Assembly (NCBI GenBank): GCA_963797175.1
Contig: CAWCOL010000009.1
Span: 1,240,001 to 1,304,000, forward strand
Direction: 5' to 3'
Length of the DNA stretch: 64,000 bases
Source of the DNA: DATLLN01 sp963797175
GTDB lineage: Bacteria; Actinomycetota; Thermoleophilia; Gaiellales; JAICJC01
Both the position numbers and the translations under genes were made by a program. Below the pieces are notes generated by a model. That model saw only the letters and a list, made by a program, of their open reading frames with translations, was not told the origin of the DNA and searched no databases. Of the stretch, positions 8,170-18,899 are shown piece by piece (the first letter of the stretch is position 1; each line of letters opens with the position of its first letter).

Positions 8170-9566
8170 GCCGCGGCCACGGGCTGGTCACGCTCGAGCG
8201 GCATCCCCGCAGCCTCCCACGTGCGGATGCCGCCGCCGGCGACGTGGATGACGTGCTCGAACCCGCCGCGCTGGAGTAGCCCGGCCGCCATCGCGCTGCG
8301 CTTGCCGCTCGAGCAGAAGGCCGCGACAGGGCGCCCGCGGTCGAGGTCGGGCATGCGGGCCGGCAGCTCGTTGAACGCCAGGTGGGCGGAGCCGGGGATG
8401 CGCAGCTCCTCCCACTCGTGGTCGGCGCGGACATCGAGCAGCTGCACGTCCGGCCGCTCTGCGACCAGCGCCGGCAAGTCGCGCGCGAGGACGATCTCCA
8501 GCGTGGCAACATCGAGGCCGGACATCCGCCAGGCGGCGAACCCGCCGGCCAGCATCGCACCGGTCGAGCGGACGCCGACCGCGCCCAGCAGCCCGGTCAT
8601 CCGCTCCGCGTCGGCGTCGTCGTGGCCGACCAGCAGCAGCTCGTGATCGCCGTCCGCCAGCCACGCGACCTTGGTGCCGAACCCGGTCGCCGCCAGCGTC
8701 ACCCCGACCGATCCGGGGATGTGGCCAGCCGCGAACGCCTCGGGGCTGCGGCCGTCCACCACGATCCCGCCGGCGGCAATCCGCTCGGCGAACCGCTGCG
8801 GTGCGACCGCGACCGGCCGATGCAGCTCGGTCGGCATCTGCGCCCGGTTGGTCTCCGCAATGGCGGCGAAGTTCGGTGGCTGCGGCGAGAGCCCGGCGAC
8901 CAGCGTCTCCACGAACCGCTCCTGCTCGGCGATCAGCAGCAGCGGGTTGTGGGCGCGTTCGTAGCCGATTGTGGACGACGTCTTTTCGCTCATCCGCGCG
9001 CTGCCGCACAGCGAGCCGCCGGTGTGGCCGGGATAGACCTCGACCGCGTCGCCCAGGTCGAGCAGCCGGGCCAGGCTGCCGAACAGCTCGGCCGCCCCCT
9101 GCCGCTTCTCGACGGCGAGGTCGGGGCGGGCCGCGTCGTTCACGAACAGGCTGTCACCGGTGAGGACGGCGCAGGGCTCCGGGCCGCGCGCCAGATCGAC
9201 GACCACCAGCGCGCTGTGCTCCGGACGGTGTCCCGGCGTATGTAGCACGCGCAACAGCACCGACCCGCCGACCGGCAGCTCGTCGCCGTCCTCGAACGGC
9301 GCGTGGTCGTAAGCGGCGCCGGCCAGCCGGTGGATGCGCACGCGGGCGCCGGTCGCCTCGACCAGCCGGCCCCGGCCGGACAGGTGGTCGGCGTGGTTGT
9401 GCGTCTCCACCACGTCGGTGATCCGGAAGCCGTGCTCGCGGGCCAGCTCGAGGTACTCGGCGACGTCGAACCGCGGATCCACCACCGCGCCCACCCCCGC
9501 GCGCGTGTCCGCGATCACGTAGGAGGCGCAGCCCAGATCGGCGTGGAGCACCTGGCGGAAGAACAC
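8166..9566 (-). CDS. MBL-fold persulfide dioxygenase-like protein fused to two rhodanese domains (CstB-like)
   Basis: 466 residues. The metallo-beta-lactamase domain has HNHADH (H56, H58, D60, H61), H113 in HTPGH and D138 in GDSLF, matching the ETHE1/persulfide dioxygenase group. Two rhodanese domains follow. In the first, the active-site position reads LLLVGHDDAD with no cysteine, so it is probably structural. The second has FCSSGKRS and should be active. CstB-type proteins oxidise persulfide and transfer sulfur to make thiosulfate. The GTG start at 9566 gives FFRQVLHADLGCASY at the N-terminus, as in relatives; an in-frame non-ATG start a few codons earlier cannot be excluded. It is coupled to the single rhodanese downstream by a 4-bp overlap. 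Confidence 0.88.
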   Translation of the reverse strand: MFFRQVLHADLGCASYVIADTRAGVGAVVDPRFDVAEYLELAREHGFRITDVVETHNHADHLSGRGRLVEATGARVRIHRLAGAAYDHAPFEDGDELPVGGSVLLRVLHTPGHRPEHSALVVVDLARGPEPCAVLTGDSLFVNDAARPDLAVEKRQGAAELFGSLARLLDLGDAVEVYPGHTGGSLCGSARMSEKTSSTIGYERAHNPLLLIAEQERFVETLVAGLSPQPPNFAAIAETNRAQMPTELHRPVAVAPQRFAERIAAGGIVVDGRSPEAFAAGHIPGSVGVTLAATGFGTKVAWLADGDHELLLVGHDDADAERMTGLLGAVGVRSTGAMLAGGFAAWRMSGLDVATLEIVLARDLPALVAERPDVQLLDVRADHEWEELRIPGSAHLAFNELPARMPDLDRGRPVAAFCSSGKRSAMAAGLLQRGGFEHVIHVAGGGIRTWEAAGMPLERDQPVAAA

Positions 9567-9583
9567 CTCCGCAGGGTAGTGGA

Positions 9584-10660
9584 TCAGGCCGGGCCGGGGC
9601 GGGTCGCGCCCACGTACGTGTCCTGGAACCAGCCCAGCGAGAGCGGCGCGATGCGCACCACGTCGCCGGTGTGCGGCGCGTGCACGACGAAACCGTTGCC
9701 GATGTAGATCGCGACGTGGCCGAGGTCGTGGAAGAAGACGAGGTCGCCGATCTTGAGGTCGTCCTGGCTGGTGACATACGGGCCCAGCGCGTACTGCGCG
9801 GCGGCGAAGTGCGGCAGGGCGACGCCGTGCTGCGCCCACAGCCACATGACCAGCCCCGAGCAGTCGAACCCGCCCTCGGGCGAGGCGCCGCCCCACTTGT
9901 AGGGCACGCCGATCTCCTTCAACGCCTCCAGGGCGACCTGGTCGCGCATCATCGCGCCGACATCGCGGCGATTGTGGTGCATGTCCGCGTTGATCCAGGC
10001 ACCGGCGCGCAGCGCGAGCTTCTGCTGGCCGATCGAGGTGGCGGCCTCGGCGGCGGCGATCTGGCTGCCCAGATCGGTCATCAGCTGGCGCCGCTGGCGG
10101 AGCTGGCGGCGGATCAGCTTGCGCGCCGCGGCGGCCACCTTCGCCTCGTGCTCGGCCTGCTTCTGGGCGGCGGCCAGGTCGAGCTGCTGCTGCTCGATGG
10201 CGTCGCGAAGCTGCTGGATCTGCGTCACGGCGCTCGCCATCGCCTGGTCGAGCCGCGACTGGAGGTCGAGGCCCCCGGTGATGGACGACAGCGACTGAGC
10301 GCCCAGCAGGATCTCGAGCGTCTGCGGGTCGAGCCCCTTGTAGCGCGCGATCATCAGCTCCGAGAGCGACTGCTGGTGCGACGCGAGCTGGGCCTCGGTG
10401 GCCCGCAGCCGCCGTCGCGCGTCCAGGATCTGCCGGTGCAGGATCGAGAGCTCCCAGGTGGCGCGGTCGTAATCCTCGGTCAGCTTCTCGGCGCGGCTGT
10501 CGAGCCGCCGCACCTGCTTCTGCACGCGCTTGTAGTGCGCCTTCGCCTCGTCCAGGGGCCCGGCCGAGGCGGAGTTCGCGGTCGCTGCGGCAAGGCATGC
10601 GGCGAGCATCGCGACGACCCCGACCGTGCGCAGCGACCGGTTGCGGCGAAACCGGTGCAT
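9584..10660 (-). CDS. Secreted NlpC/P60 peptidoglycan endopeptidase with coiled-coil region
   Basis: 358 residues. An Arg-rich N-terminus and a hydrophobic stretch ending near NSASAG form a signal peptide. Residues 35-215 are long amphipathic helices rich in Q, R and E, like the RipA/CwlO coiled-coil that regulates wall hydrolases. The C-terminal NlpC/P60 domain has the catalytic Cys267 in GGFDCSGLV, His315 in GHVAIYIG and a third polar residue in HAPHTG. It should cleave within the stem peptide of peptidoglycan outside the membrane. It precedes the rhodanese genes by 17 bp, but a functional link is not obvious. Confidence 0.92.
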   Translation of the reverse strand: MHRFRRNRSLRTVGVVAMLAACLAAATANSASAGPLDEAKAHYKRVQKQVRRLDSRAEKLTEDYDRATWELSILHRQILDARRRLRATEAQLASHQQSLSELMIARYKGLDPQTLEILLGAQSLSSITGGLDLQSRLDQAMASAVTQIQQLRDAIEQQQLDLAAAQKQAEHEAKVAAAARKLIRRQLRQRRQLMTDLGSQIAAAEAATSIGQQKLALRAGAWINADMHHNRRDVGAMMRDQVALEALKEIGVPYKWGGASPEGGFDCSGLVMWLWAQHGVALPHFAAAQYALGPYVTSQDDLKIGDLVFFHDLGHVAIYIGNGFVVHAPHTGDVVRIAPLSLGWFQDTYVGATRPGPA

Positions 10661-10689
10661 ACATGGTGGGTCGGCAGGATCGGCCGATT

Positions 10690-10711
10690 CCTTGAGCGAT
10701 CACCCTCAAGG
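10690..10711. promoter_or_regulatory. Inverted repeat in the divergent promoter region
   Basis: CCTTGAG and CTCAAGG (7-bp perfect arms, 8-nt spacer) lie between the NlpC/P60 gene and the divergent zinc-ribbon-like gene. Position and symmetry suit a repressor or activator site for either gene. A second short palindrome, ACCGGTT/AACCGGT at 10636-10656, lies inside the signal-peptide codons and may be chance. Confidence 0.35.
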
Positions 10712-10740
10712 TGCGGGCTCCGTCCGCCGACAACGCACGC

Positions 10741-11097
10741 ATGCAGATCACCATCACATGTCTCAGCTGCAACGAAGCCAAGCGGCCGCTGCTGCCGTGC
10801 CCCGCCTGCGACGCCTCCGGCCTGCCCGAGGGCGAGCTGCGCGCGTGGCGCCGTGCGCTGCACGCCCACGGCCTGGCCCGGATCACGGCGACACCGCGGC
10901 CCTACCCGCTGCCGGTGCTGGCCGCGCGCGAGGCGACCCCGCAGAGGCTGATCGTGGTCATGGACGGCGAGGCCATCCCGCCCGGTCGCCGCGAGGCGGC
11001 GATCATCCCGTTCGAGCCCCCCGTCCCCGTCGACGACGCCAAGTCGTTCGACTGGGAGGAGGAAGGTGCGCTCGGCTGGCTACGCCGAAGCGCGTAG
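10741..11097 (+). CDS. Hypothetical protein with an N-terminal zinc-ribbon-like Cys motif
   Basis: 118 residues from the ATG. The N-terminus carries CLSCNEAKRPLLPCPACDASG, that is CxxC and CxxC pairs 11 residues apart, which suggests one zinc or a structural knuckle. The rest is Pro- and Arg-rich with an acidic patch near the C-terminus (SFDWEEEG). A GTG ten codons upstream is an alternative start. The 3' end overlaps the convergent dCMP deaminase gene by 18 bp. No family is recognised. Confidence 0.6.
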   Translation: MQITITCLSCNEAKRPLLPCPACDASGLPEGELRAWRRALHAHGLARITATPRPYPLPVLAAREATPQRLIVVMDGEAIPPGRREAAIIPFEPPVPVDDAKSFDWEEEGALGWLRRSA

Positions 11098-11589
11098 GTC
11101 GAGCAGCTCTTCGGGCAGCTCGAGCGGCTCGACCGCCACGCCGTGGCGGCCCATCTCGGCGAGCAGTTCGGTGTAGGCGCCGGCCTCGACCGGATCCGAC
11201 GGCGTCCACTCGTTGAGGTGGTAGATCCGGGCGACGCCCGCCTGGTACAGCTCCTTGAGGCAGCCGAAGCAGGGCCGCAGGGTCGAGTAGCAGTGCGACC
11301 CGTGCACCGAGTAGCCGAGCTTGGCCGCCTGGAGCACCGCGTTCTGCTCCGCGTGGACGCAGATGCAGACGTCGTAGCCGCGGCCCTCGGCGTAGTCGTC
11401 GGGGTGCGCGCAGCGGTGGCATCCGCCCTCGTCGCAGTTGGGGAAGCCGGTCGGGGTGCCGTTGTAGCCGGTGGCGATGATCCGGCCGTCGCTGACCAGG
11501 ATCGCGCCGACGTGCCGCCGCAGGCACGCCGCGCGCTCGCGGGTCGCCACCGCGAGCAGCATGAAGTACTGCTCGGGGCTCGGCCGCAC
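11080..11589 (-). CDS. dCMP deaminase family protein
   Basis: 169 residues from a GTG that gives RPSPEQYFMLLA, the usual beginning of deoxycytidylate deaminases. The zinc site is complete: H79-A-E81 in CVHAEQNAV and C107/C110 in STLRPCFGCLK. An extra Cys/His cluster (NCDEGGCHRCAH) matches the second structural zinc site seen in this family. The enzyme converts dCMP to dUMP for thymidylate synthesis in the cytoplasm; ComE-type proteins are a close alternative. Reading further upstream in this frame would run into the tRNA-Val gene, so the longer frame is not the real protein. Confidence 0.9.
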   Translation of the reverse strand: MRPSPEQYFMLLAVATRERAACLRRHVGAILVSDGRIIATGYNGTPTGFPNCDEGGCHRCAHPDDYAEGRGYDVCICVHAEQNAVLQAAKLGYSVHGSHCYSTLRPCFGCLKELYQAGVARIYHLNEWTPSDPVEAGAYTELLAEMGRHGVAVEPLELPEELLDLRASA

Positions 11590-11620
11590 GCCGGATCGCC
11601 TGGCATTCGTTGTCGCCACA

Positions 11621-11693
11621 TGGGCGGTGACGGTTTCGAACCGCCGACCCCCTGCGTGTAAAGCAGGTGCTCTCCCAGCTGAGCTAACCGCCC
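11621..11693 (-). tRNA. tRNA-Val (anticodon UAC)
   Basis: The minus strand folds as a complete cloverleaf: 7-bp acceptor GGGCGGT/ACCGCCC, D-arm GCTC...GAGC, anticodon arm CCTGC-TTTACAC-GCAGG with anticodon TAC, variable GGGTC, and T-arm GGCGG-TTCGAAA-CCGTC. The discriminator base is A and the CCA tail is not encoded. A TACAGT hexamer at 11708-11703 could be its -10 element. Confidence 0.96.
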
Positions 11694-11771
11694 GGTGGGA
11701 GCACTGTACCGAGCGAATACCCAAAGGCGGGGAGCCGCACCGGGCGGCAGGTCTGCCAGAATCCCCCCACC

Positions 11772-14700
11772 GTGGGCGATCCCGACCACACGCGACCTGC
11801 GGCCGCCGAGCTCGAGCAGCTGCTGGAGCTGGCGCAGGCCGTCACGGCTGCGACCACCACCGCGGCGTCCCCCGCCGAGGCGCTGATCTCGGCGACCGAC
11901 GAGGTCGCCGACCGCTCCTCGTACATGGCCGTGACGGCAACGCTGCTCGACCACGACGCCGGCATCCAGGTGATCGTCGCCGACCGCGGGCATGAGGGAC
12001 GGGGCGCCCGAGGTGGGCATCCGCCGGCCGCTGGACGCCGGGCCTGGTCGGCTACGTCGCCGGCAGCGGCGAGCAGCTGCTGCTCGGCCACGCGGCCAGC
12101 GACCCGCGCTACGCCTGGCACGGCGGCATCAGGTACGAGTCGCTCCTGCTCACCCCGGTCGCGCTGGACGGCCGCTGCGAGGCGGTGCTGGAGCTGTGCG
12201 ACACACGTCCCGACCGTTTCGGCGACGCCGACATCGCGCTGATGCGGATCGTGGCCGGCCAGCTCGCCGCGACGCTTCGCGGCGTCCGCTCGCGGGTGGA
12301 CTCCGAGCGCCGGGCCGCGCGGCTCGAGCTGGCAGCCGCGGTCGCCGCGGCGATCGCGCCGGCCACCACGGTCACGCAGGCGCTCGAGCTGGCGGCGATC
12401 GCGATCCACGAGAGGGCGGGCTACGAGCGCGTCTCCGCGTCGCTCGTGCTGCCCGACTCGGGCGAACAGCTGGAGATGGTGGACATCGGCCACGGCGCGA
12501 CGACCGAGCCGGTGCGCCGGCCGATCGACGACGGCCTCACCGGCGAGGCGATCCGCACCCACCAGCAGTTCACGGTCGGCTCGGTGCGTGCCGATCACCG
12601 CTACGCGTGGCCGGTCGAGCTCGAGATCGAGTCGCTGCTGGTCACGCCGATCGTGGTGGACGACACCTGCGTGGCCGCCATCGACGTGGCCGATCGCCGG
12701 ATCGACGCCTACGACCGCGAGGACGCCGCGCTGATGGCGGTCGTCGCGGAGCACCTGGCGGCCGCGTGGCGCAGCGTGCGGCTGCGCGACCAGGCGGAGC
12801 GGCGGGCGCGGCGGCTGGCGATCGCGTCGGAGGTCTCGAAGCTGTCCACCGCTCCCGGGTCGATCGAGGACATGCTGCGCGAGACCGCGCGCGTCGTCTT
12901 CGAACAGACCGGGTACGACGCCGTCACGATCACGCTGGCCGATGAGCGCGCCGGTGAGCAGGTCGTGATCGCCCGGCACACGGCCGACGGCGAGGCGGTC
13001 GGCGAGGTGCGCCGCCCGATCGCGACAGGGCTGGCCGGACGGACGATCCGCACCGGCGTGCAGATCCTCACCGGCCGGGTCGATCTCGACCCGGCGGCCG
13101 ACGGGGGGCAGGACGAGCCGTACCTCTCGGCGATCGTGACCCCGGTGATGGTGGACGGCCGCTGCTTCGCCACGGTGGACGTCTGGGAGCTCCAGCCCCA
13201 CCGGTTCGACACGTGGGACGCGGTCGCCATGGAGACGGTCACGGAGCAGCTTGCGATCGCCATCCGGGCGCGCGACCTGCGCGGGCAATCCGACCGCCGC
13301 GCGCAGCGGCTCGCGCTCTCGCTGGACGTCGCCCATGCGGTGGCCGGGGAGCAGACGATCTCCGGCACGCTGCAGGCGACGGTGGACACCCTGTTCGTCT
13401 CGATCGGCTGCACCACGGTGTGCGCCGTGCGCGCCGACCGCGGCGAGCAGGTGCTGCTGGCGGCCCGCAGCTCGCTGGGCGAGCGCCCCATCGGCCTGCG
13501 CCGTCCGGTCGGAGAGGGCATGACCGGCCACGTGATGGAGACCGGCCAGGCCGTGCGTGCGGGCGACCAGCCGCCGGAGTCGATGCTCAGCCGGTGGCCG
13601 GGTGAGCACCACCACGCGGCCGGGATGATCGTTCCCGTGCTGGTGGACGGCGTCGCGGCCGCCACGCTCGAGCTGTACGACGCCGCCGCCGACCGGTTCG
13701 ACGCGCAGGACGAGGTGCTGGTGCGGGCGATCGCCGAACAGGTCGCAGCCGCCATCCGCGGCGCGGAGCTGCGCGAGGCGTCCGAGCGGCGGGCCAACCG
13801 GCTGGGCCTGACGGCCGAGGTGGCGCGCGCCGTGGCGGGGTCGCAGTCGATCGACGAGGCGCTCGAGATCGCGGCCCGCACCATCTACCAGGGCACCGAG
13901 CACGAGGCGGTCTCGGTGATCCGCGTCGACCACGAGCGCGGCGAGCTGGTGATGACGCTGAGCTTCGACCGGTCGGGCCCGAGCAGCGCCGTCGGCATGC
14001 GCTGGCCGGCGACGGAGGGGATCGCGGCCCGCGTGCTGACCGACCCGCGGCCGCTGCGGCTGGGCCGGGCCGTCGACGACCCCGACTACCGCTGGTCAGG
14101 GACCGGAGCACTACCCCTCGCTGGTGTACGTGCCGGTGGTGGTGGACGGACCGCTGCGAGGCGGCGTTCGAGCTGGCGTCGCAGCAGGTCGACGCGTTCA
14201 ACGAGGACGACGAGGCGCTGCTGGTGACCGTCGCCGAACAGGTGGGCGCGGCGCTGCGCGGGGCGCGCCTGCGGGACGAGTCGGAGGAGCGGGCGGCGCG
14301 CCTGGCCATGGCGTCCGAGGTCGCCCGGCGGATCGCGGCGGCGGAGAGCGCGGACGAGGCGGTGCGCACGGCGGTCGGCCTGATCCACGAGCGCTCGGGC
14401 TACGCCCTGACCGCCGCGGCACGCATCAGCCCCGACCGCACCGAGCAGATCTTCGTCAGCGCGCTCGACCGCGCCGGCCCGTCGGTCGAGGGGTTGCGGC
14501 GGCCGGTCACCGAGGGCCTGACCGGCGTCGTGGTCGCCACGGGCGAGCAGGTCTCGGTCGGCAACGCCAGCCGGTCGGAGGTCGCCTCGTGGCCCGGCGA
14601 CCGCGGTCTGGAGTCGGTGATGATCACGCCGGTGCTGATCGACGGGCTGTGCGTCGCGACGCTCCACCTCGCGGACGAGCACCCCGACTGCTTCGACGAG

Positions 14701-16989
14701 ACCGACGCGAGCCTGATGCGGGCCGTGGCCGAGCAGGTCGCGGCGTCGCTGCGCGGCATCCAGCTGCGCACCGAGTCCGAGCAGCGTGCGGGGCGGCTGG
14801 CCGTCGCGCTCGACGTCGCCCGGGCGGTCGCGGGCGAGCGCACCGTGGACAGCACCCTGCGCTCGGCGATGCGGGCGATCGCCGGCTCGGTCGCCGCGCA
14901 CGCCTTCTCGGCGTACGTGCCCCTCCCCGCCAGCGGGGAGCAGGTCTGCGCCGTGGACATCGATCCCACCGGCAGCGTCGAGGGCGACGTTCGCAGCCTG
15001 GGCGACACGACCAGTGGCGCGGTGCTGACCGGCGCCGGGCAGATCAACATCAGCGACGCACGCAGGCAGCGCGACTACATCGCGTGGCGCCGCGAGGCAT
15101 CCGGGTTCCGCTCCGTGCTGCTGACGCCGGTCGTGGTGGACGGCGAGCCGGCGGCGGCGATCGGGCTCTACAGCCTGGAGCCGCGCCGGTTCAACGACGA
15201 CGACACGCTGCTGATGCGCACGATCGCCGAGCAGGTCGCCGGCGCGCTGCGCGGAGCACGGCTGCGTGACGAGTCGGAGCGGCGCGCGAAGCGGCTCGCC
15301 GTCTCGCTGGACGTCGCCCGCCGAGTGGCCGGCACGGCCGCGCTGGATGACGCGCTGCGGGCGGCCGTGGAGACCATCGCCGAGGCCATCCCCTGCGGCG
15401 CTGTCGGCGGCTTCCTGGCGACCGGGGCGGAGGAGATGGTGTGCGTGGTGGACATCGACCGGCACGGGTCGAGCGTCGAAGGGATGCGCCGGCCGATCGG
15501 CACGGGCCACATCGGCGCGGTCTTCCAGAGCGGCCGCCAGCTGCACATGCGCACCGCCGGCGACTCCGACCAGGGTGCGGCGTGGAGCCCGGACGACTGG
15601 GTCTACGAGTCGGCCGTCTTCACCCCGGTGCTGGTGGACGGCCGGGCGCTGGCCGTGATCGCCCTCACCGACACCGCGCCCGGCCGCTTCCACGACGACG
15701 ACGCGCTGCTGATGCGCACCGTCGCCGAGCAGTTGGCCGCGGCGCTCCGTGGCGCCCGGCTCCGCGACGAGTCGGAGCGGCGAGCCCGCCGGCTGGCGCT
15801 GACGCTGGACGTCGCCAAGGCGGTCGCCACGGCGGCGACGCCGGTGGAGACGCTGCGCTCGGCCGTCGAGGCGATCGCCGCCCGGATCGATTGCGGTTCG
15901 GTGGCGGCCTTCGTCGCGGACTGCGAGGCCGGGGTGCAGCGTGCGGTGATCGACCTCGACCACCACGGCAACAGCACCGAGGGCATGACGCGGCCGATCG
16001 GCGAGGGCACCACCGGCACAGTGTTCGCGACCGGCGAGCAGCTGATCGTCGGCGACAACGCGACGCACGAACGCTTCGTGCCGTGGCACGAGGGCGGCTG
16101 GGTCTACACGTCGGTGCTGATCACGCCGGTGGTCGTGGACGGCCGCTGCGACGCCGTGCTCGGCCTCTACGACACGGCCGTCAACCGGTTCGACGAGGAC
16201 GACGGCCTGCTCATGTCCACCATCGCCGAGCAGGTGGCGGCGGCGCTGCGCGGCGCCCGCCTGCGCGACGAGTCGGAGAGCCGCGCGCAGCGACTGGAGG
16301 CGCTGGAGCAGCGCCAACGCTCCCTACTCGAGCGGCTGGTGCGCGCCCAGGAGCAGGAGCGCACGCAGGTCGCGGGCGACCTGCACGACGACACCGTCCA
16401 GGTGCTGTCGGCGTGCGTGATCGCGCTCGACCGGGTGCGCCGCGCGATCGAGGCGGGCGCGCTCGACCGGGCGACGGCCGCCCTGCGCGACGCCGCCGGA
16501 CTGATCTCGGGCGCCGTCGAGCGGACACGGCGGATGACGTTCGAGCTGCGGCCGGCGGTGCTGTGGCAGCACGGGCTCGAGCCCGCCGTGCGCCACCTGC
16601 TGGAAGCGTTGTCTCAGGAGACGGGGATGGCGACGGGGCTCGCGGCCGACCGGCTGCCGGAGCGGCTCGATCCGACTGTCGAGGCGATCGCGTTCCGCTC
16701 GATCTCGGAGCTGATCACGAACGTCCGCACCCACGCCGAGGCGCAGCGTGTGGACGTCGAGCTCGAGGTGGAGGGCGACCGGCTGCGGGCAGAGGTGCGC
16801 GACGACGGCCGCGGCTTCGAACTCGGTCAGGCGATGGAGCGGGCGCGCGCCACAAACCACCTCGGCATCGAGGCGCTGACCGAGCGGATCGACGCCGCCG
16901 GCGGATCCGTGGAGTTCGAGACCGCGCCCGGCAAGGGCACCACGGTCACCATCGCGCTGCCCGTGCGGGCGGCCAGCAGCGCTGCCTGA
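11772..16989 (+). CDS. Giant soluble sensor histidine kinase with nine tandem GAF domains
   Basis: About 1740 codons. Nine GAF modules of roughly 166 residues (about 499 bp) follow one another. Each ends with a linker like ALRGARLRDESERRARRL, found near 12270, 12780, 13280, 13770, 14270, 14760, 15260, 15760 and 16260. A HisKA_3 domain follows, with the phosphoacceptor in AGDLHDDTVQVL and the ISELITNVRTHAEA region. A HATPase_c domain with RDDGRGFEL and the GKGTTVTIALPV ending closes the protein. There is no membrane segment, so it should sense small molecules or redox state in the cytoplasm. No response regulator is adjacent. The frame breaks in two places: two shifts between 11992 and 12036, and two between 14093 and 14152, where removing an extra A in a GGACGGACCGC context restores VVVDGRCEAAFEL. 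All nine modules stay recognisable, so I treat the breaks as sequence errors. GTG start; a CAGAAT hexamer ends 9 nt upstream. Confidence 0.87.
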
Positions 16990-16994
16990 GGGTC

Positions 16995-18805
16995 CTACCC
17001 CAGGTTGTGGTCGAGGTTGACCGCGGCCGAGATCAGCGCCAGATGGGTGAACGCCTGCGGGAAGTTGCCCAGCGACTCGCCGGTCGGCCCGATCTCCTCC
17101 GAGTACAGGCCCAGGTGGTTGGCGTAGGTCAGCATCTTCTCGAACGCGAGCCGGGCCTCGTCCAGCCGCCCGGCGCGGGCCAGGGCCTCGACCCACCAGA
17201 AGGAGCAGATCGAGAACGTGCCCTCGTCGCCGTCCAGCCCGTCCGGCGACGCGATCGCGTTGTAGCGGTACACCAGGCTGTCGGAGACCAACTCGTTGCC
17301 GATCGCGTCCAGCGTCGAGAGCCAGCGGGGATCGCGCGGGGCGATGAACTTGGTCAGCGGCATCAGCAGCACCGAGGCGTCCAGCACCTCGGTGTCGTAG
17401 TGCTGGGTGAAGGCGCCGCGCTTGGCGTTCCAGCCCTTCTCCATGACCTCGCGGGCGATCGTGTCGCGCACGTGGAGCCAGCGGGTCATGTCGGCCGGCA
17501 GCCCGCGCTGCCGGGACATCCGCACCATCCGCTCGATCGCGACCCAGCTCATCAGCCGCGAGTAGGTGAAGTGCTGGCGCCCGCCGCGCGTCTCCCAGAT
17601 GCCCTCGTCGGGCCGGTCCCAGTTGTCCGACAGCCAGTTGACGACCCCGGTCAGGGACTGCCAGGCGTCGTAGGAGATCGGCTCGCCGTACTTGTTGTAG
17701 AGGTAGATCGAGTCGATCAGCTCGCCGTAGATGTCGAGCTGAAGCTGGTCGGCCGCGCCGTTGCCGATCCGCACCGGCTTCGAGCCCATGTAGCCCTCGA
17801 GGTGGTCGAGCGTCGGTCTCCTCGAGCTCCGAGCGGCCGTCGATGCCGTACATGATCTGGAGCGGGCCGTCGTGGCCGTCGGCGTCCTCCCGGTAGCGGT
17901 CGGTGAGCCAGCCCATGAAGGCGCCGGCCTCCTCCGTGAACCCGAGCCGCAGCAGCGCGTACAGCGAGAAGGCGGCATCGCGGATCCAGGTGTAGCGGTA
18001 GTCCCAGTTGCGCCCGCCGCCCAGCACCTCGGGCAGGCTGGTGGTCGGAGCGGCGACGATCGCGCCGGTCGGCGCGTAGGTGAGCAGCTTCAGCGTCAAC
18101 GCGGAGCGGTTCACCATCTCGCGCCAGCGGCCGCGGTAGACCGACTTGCCGATCCAGCCGGCGCCAGAAGTCGATCGTGTGCTGGAAGGCCTCGGTGCCG
18201 TCGGCGACGCTGTAGCCGCTGGGGACATAGTCCGGCTGGACGCTGGCCAGCGAGAAGTTGACCCGCTCGCCCGCGTTGAGCGTGATCTCGAAGGCGACGT
18301 CGCGGCCGTCGTCGGTCATCTGCGCGTCGGACTCGAGCGTCAGCGTCAGCTCGGGGGTGCGGAACAGCACGCCGTTCTCGTGCCGCTCCAGGGTGTGCTC
18401 GGCGCGGCCGTAGTCGAACCGCGGCCGGCACTCGATCCGGAAGGTCATCGTGCCGCGCACGCAGTGGGCGCTGCGCACCATCCGGTGCTCCTCCAGCACG
18501 TGCTGGCGGCCGATCGGCATGAAGTCGGTCATCTCGCCGACGCCGTCCGGCGTCAGGAAGCGGGTGAAGAGGATGTTCGTGTCCGGCAGGTAGAGCTGCT
18601 TGACCTGGCACTCCTCCGGCGGCGCGATCCGGAAGAAGCCGCCCTTGTCCTTGTCCAGCAGGCTGGCGAAGACGCTGGGGGAGTCGAAGCGCGGGCAGCA
18701 GTACCAGTCGATGGTGCCGTCCGTCCCGACCAGGGCAACGGTGTGGAGGTCGCCGATGATGCCGTGCTCGGCGATCGGGAGGTAGCCGTTGTGGAGGGGG
18801 TTCAT
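16995..18805 (-). CDS. Glycoside hydrolase family 15 (glucoamylase/trehalase-like)
   Basis: About 603 codons. The N-terminal beta-sandwich domain begins with YLPIAEHGIIGDLHTVALVG and includes DGTIDWYCCPRFDSPSVFA. The (alpha/alpha)6 catalytic barrel has NWDYRYTWIRDAAFSLYALLRLG, LQIMYGIDGRSELEE and FSICSFWWVEALARAG; the acidic residues in the last two blocks are the likely acid/base pair. Actinobacterial members hydrolyse alpha-linked glucosides such as trehalose or dextrin, and the substrate cannot be fixed here. Two single-base frameshifts, near 18165 and 17825, break the frame while the sequence on both sides stays intact. It converges with the GAF kinase gene, with 5 bp between stops. Confidence 0.87.
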
Positions 18806-18867
18806 CGGTGCCTATTTCTCGGGGACTCGGCGGCTTCCTGTGCGGCGAGCCGCCGCGGCGCCGACGG

Positions 18868-18873
18868 TATACT
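18868..18873 (+). promoter_or_regulatory. Candidate -10 element of tRNA-Asp
   Basis: TATACT lies 26 nt before the mature tRNA 5' end in a stretch otherwise nearly free of A and T. No convincing -35 hexamer is seen. Confidence 0.4.
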
Positions 18874-18899
18874 CTCGCGGGCGCCGGACAGGCGCATCC

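Noticed and set aside
11590..11724. N-terminal extension of the dCMP deaminase
   Set aside because: The extension is a translation of the tRNA-Val gene; the family N-terminus matches the internal GTG at 11589.
11684..13933. Long open frame on the minus strand opposite the GAF kinase (749 codons)
   Set aside because: It is the antisense shadow of the GAF repeats, rich in Arg, Ala and Gly with no domain; high GC leaves antisense frames open.
11772..18805. Pseudogenes (GAF kinase and GH15 with internal stops)
   Set aside because: The breaks are single-base indels flanked by fully conserved sequence, and similar breaks hit housekeeping genes across the window, so sequence error is the better explanation.
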